This document shows positions 61,761 through 64,000 of a DNA stretch of 64,000 nucleotides, piece after piece. A program made the position numbers and the translations under genes. The notes under the pieces were generated by a model. The model had not been told where the DNA came from. It made no database searches and saw nothing but the letters and a program-made list of their open reading frames with translations. Source of the stretch: Carya illinoinensis (lineage: Eukaryota > Streptophyta > Magnoliopsida > Fagales > Juglandaceae); the NCBI RefSeq assembly GCF_018687715.1, contig NC_056762.1, positions 44,199,520 through 44,263,519 on the forward strand, given 5' to 3'. The first letter of the stretch is position 1. Each line of letters begins with the position of its first letter.

Positions 61761-63950
61761 TTAATTTATAGATTCGACAGAGAGAACATTGAGCTTGTTC
61801 TGTCGTAATTGTCCATACTGATTCATCTCTGCACGCAAGTGTATAATCCATTCTTTTTCTAAAATTGCACTTGCAATGTTTGCTAAATATGGTAGGTGTT
61901 CCTGTAATAATGAAAAAATATAGAACATAATGTAATACGTTTTTTTGAATAAATTTATAAAGAGATTTATTACCTCGCCTGTGTGCTCTAATAGATGAAC
62001 TGCTGTAGAATTCAGAATTTCTTCTGCCACCAATCCAAAGGCAACAACTGCTATGCCCAAAGGCAACAACTGCTATGCATCCTGTGTCATCTTCTATTTC
62101 CAAATATACTCGAGAACTATAATTAATGAGAATATCATTATTGCATACTTTTTATAATTATTATTTTATATTTATTATGTAAAAAATGATAATTTAAAGT
62201 ATTGAAATAAATTTTTTACCGTGGTTGTCCGATGCTCATATTTTTGCAATTGTAACACGAGAACTTTTCATTATAATCATATCCAGTCGCTTTATTGCAG
62301 TTGACACAGGACATATAGTAGAACGGCTGATGCAAATCGAGTAGTAAAAATTTTGCTTTAACTGTGAATGTTGATTTCTGCATTAAAAATGAAAAAATAA
62401 ATTTCTAATATGAATGTAGCAATAAAGTGAATTTAAATAGAAACAAATAATTTAGTTTTAAAAAAGAAAGTTATACCGTCATTGCCTCTGTAGAATCTAA
62501 AATTTCAGCAATTTCAGAAATTTTTGTTATTGTCTGCATGGCATCGCTTGAACTCGATCCTGTTGATGTATTGAAACCTTTGGCAATGATTTCTTCTAGT
62601 AATGCATCATTTTGGGTTGCCCTAAAAAATTATATTAATAATTAAAGCAATGTATGTAGTAAAAAAAAGTTACATTAATAATTAAAACGATGGTTGTAAT
62701 AAAAAAAACAATAATATATGTTAAAATTATACGATATTATTTTATAATGAATGAAACAATAAATAATTTAGATTTTATAAAATTAATTATTTAAATAATT
62801 TTTAAAAAAAGACAATTTACCATGTACGTAACGAAACCGCAGCTGCTAAAAGAGGATCGATGGTAAACACGCTTGTCACTTGTGATGATAAAGATAGACC
62901 TGTATTATAAATATGTGTTAGCAAATATATAAATACATGATAAATAATTAAAAAAAGTATTATTTTGAATGAAAAGTACCATCATAAGAACCAACTTTAA
63001 TTCGCACTCCAAGAATTATTGGTTTTGTTGCAATGATGTTTGAAATTTGTTGACATTCATCATGAACAAATCGAGCCCACATTGTTAAAGTTAAAGGCTT
63101 CAGGCTATACAAATTAGAAATAGAATTAAGTTTGTAATAATAAAAATATTATAATGCGTTAAATAAAAAATGCTATAAATGTAATTAGAGATGTATTTAA
63201 ACCTCTCGTCAATAAGTTGTATATCTTGAACTGTTGCCTTTCCATTAACAGTATTGACTTCTCTGGGTGGCATCATTTGGATTGCAATAGCTAGAATCTC
63301 TATTTCACCAAAATATTTTTTGTTAGTTCATAATGAAACAAAAGCATATAAATATATCTAATAATTATTTATATAGTTATTACCTATTTCAGAATCTGTA
63401 TCCTTATAAGCATCAAGCTCATTAAAAGGGATGATATTGTACTCTGGAGCCTTTAGCACTGGTTCGTCATCTTCAACATTTTCAATAATTGTCCTCGAAT
63501 TGATGATCCATTGATATTCATGCGATTCGATTTTGTGTCTTGGATCTATTGCTTTGACATATGCATTGCCTATATAATAAGATTGAAAAACCTGCAATGT
63601 ATCATCGCGCAGATCGATATCTTTACCAAATATGACTGCTTGTAAACGATTTCCCTATAAAAAAAAATTGAAGAATTAATCAATTCGATTTAAAGAAATA
63701 AATATTTATATATCAATAGTAAATACAATATAATAAATGCAATAAGAAAATATGTTTATAAATTGAAATGTATAAAATATAATAAATACAAAATGATTCA
63801 TACCTGAGGATCTATCAATGTGAGGTTCTGATATTTTGTTATTGAGTTTCGTGCAATCCTTTTTGGAGATTTTTCTGCAACGAGCATTTTGACTTTCCAG
63901 TTTTTGGTAACTGGAATAATGTCTTTGATTGATGCATAAACGGTTCGCAT
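61761..63950 (-). pseudogene. RPA1-like (replication protein A large-subunit) gene with a 22-bp frameshifting duplication
   Basis: Nine exons on the minus strand: 63804-63950, 63384-63654, 63203-63299, 62980-63104, 62821-62899, 62477-62621, 62220-62377, 61974-62116, 61761-61901. They join in frame to about 427 residues if one copy of a 22-bp repeat in exon 8 is ignored. The start MRTVYASIKDIIPVTKNWKV opens the first OB fold (KMLVAEKS, KYQNLTLIDPQ). A second follows (KATVQDIQLIDER, LTLTMWARFVHDE) and the third has a CX2C..CX2C zinc ribbon (CVNCNKATGYDYNEKFSCYNC region, shown only in part: SCVNCNKATG and SCYNCKNM). RPA1 binds single-stranded DNA; shortened RPA1-like genes are frequent on plant Helitrons. 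The tandem repeat of CCAAAGGCAACAACTGCTAT-GC at 62035-62078 shifts the frame and loses the last 60 or so residues. The gene lacks the N-terminal protein-interaction domain of full RPA70. Confidence 0.8.
62035..62078. repeat. Perfect 22-bp tandem duplication inside an RPA1-like exon
   Basis: Two identical units (62035-62056, 62057-62078) beginning CCAAAGGCAACAACTGC. Since 22 is not a multiple of three, the reading frame is shifted. Confidence 0.95.
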
Positions 63951-64000
63951 ATTTGCTGTTTTTACAAATTAGAAGATAGAGAAGTATTACTATATATATT

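Overview
The window is plant nuclear DNA: AT-rich, with intron-bearing genes (GT..AG junctions that restore long frames), miniature inverted-repeat elements (MITEs), SINEs, microsatellites and a hAT transposon. Gene content (GPI-type GDPDL proteins, a plant N-glycan core xylosyltransferase, cytosolic RPS8) points to a woody eudicot. The SINE and MITE types recall those of Fagales such as walnut or oak relatives, but that is an impression from memory and was not tested.

Layout. 0.3-1.6 kb: a broken duplicate of the promoter, exon 1 and part of intron 1 of a GDPDL gene. 1.9-25.7 kb: three tandem, same-strand, nine-exon GDPDL genes (glycerophosphodiester phosphodiesterase-like). I could splice all three into uninterrupted frames (680, 700 and 770 codons). 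Only the third keeps the proline-rich linker and hydrophobic GPI-anchor tail; the first two stop just after the second GDPD domain. Introns and spacers carry MITEs and two SINEs. 27.4-29.0 kb: a GH28 polygalacturonase. 31.0-33.2 kb: a pirin. 34.06-39.82 kb: a complete hAT element with terminal inverted repeats, an 8-bp target duplication, an intact transposase and an unusual 51-bp-unit palindromic array. 40.9-43.6 kb: beta-1,2-xylosyltransferase (XYLT). 47.1-47.4 kb: a 61-residue membrane protein of unknown role. 47.7-57.5 kb: a tandem duplication of about 4.5 kb carrying two intact minus-strand RPS8 genes; the second copy has a 1.18-kb Mutator-like foldback element inserted in its promoter side. 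59.5-64.0 kb: a possible Helitron left end, a 142-residue coiled-coil ORF behind a TATA box and a triple repeat, and a minus-strand RPA1-like gene whose frame is broken by a perfect 22-bp tandem duplication.

The genes do not form one pathway. GDPDL and polygalacturonase act at the wall or cell surface, XYLT in the Golgi, RPS8 in the ribosome. No tRNA, rRNA or CRISPR was seen. The most unusual features are the palindromic array in the hAT element, the stepwise change of GDPDL C-termini along the array, the insertions that distinguish the two RPS8 copies, and the 22-bp duplication in the RPA1-like gene.
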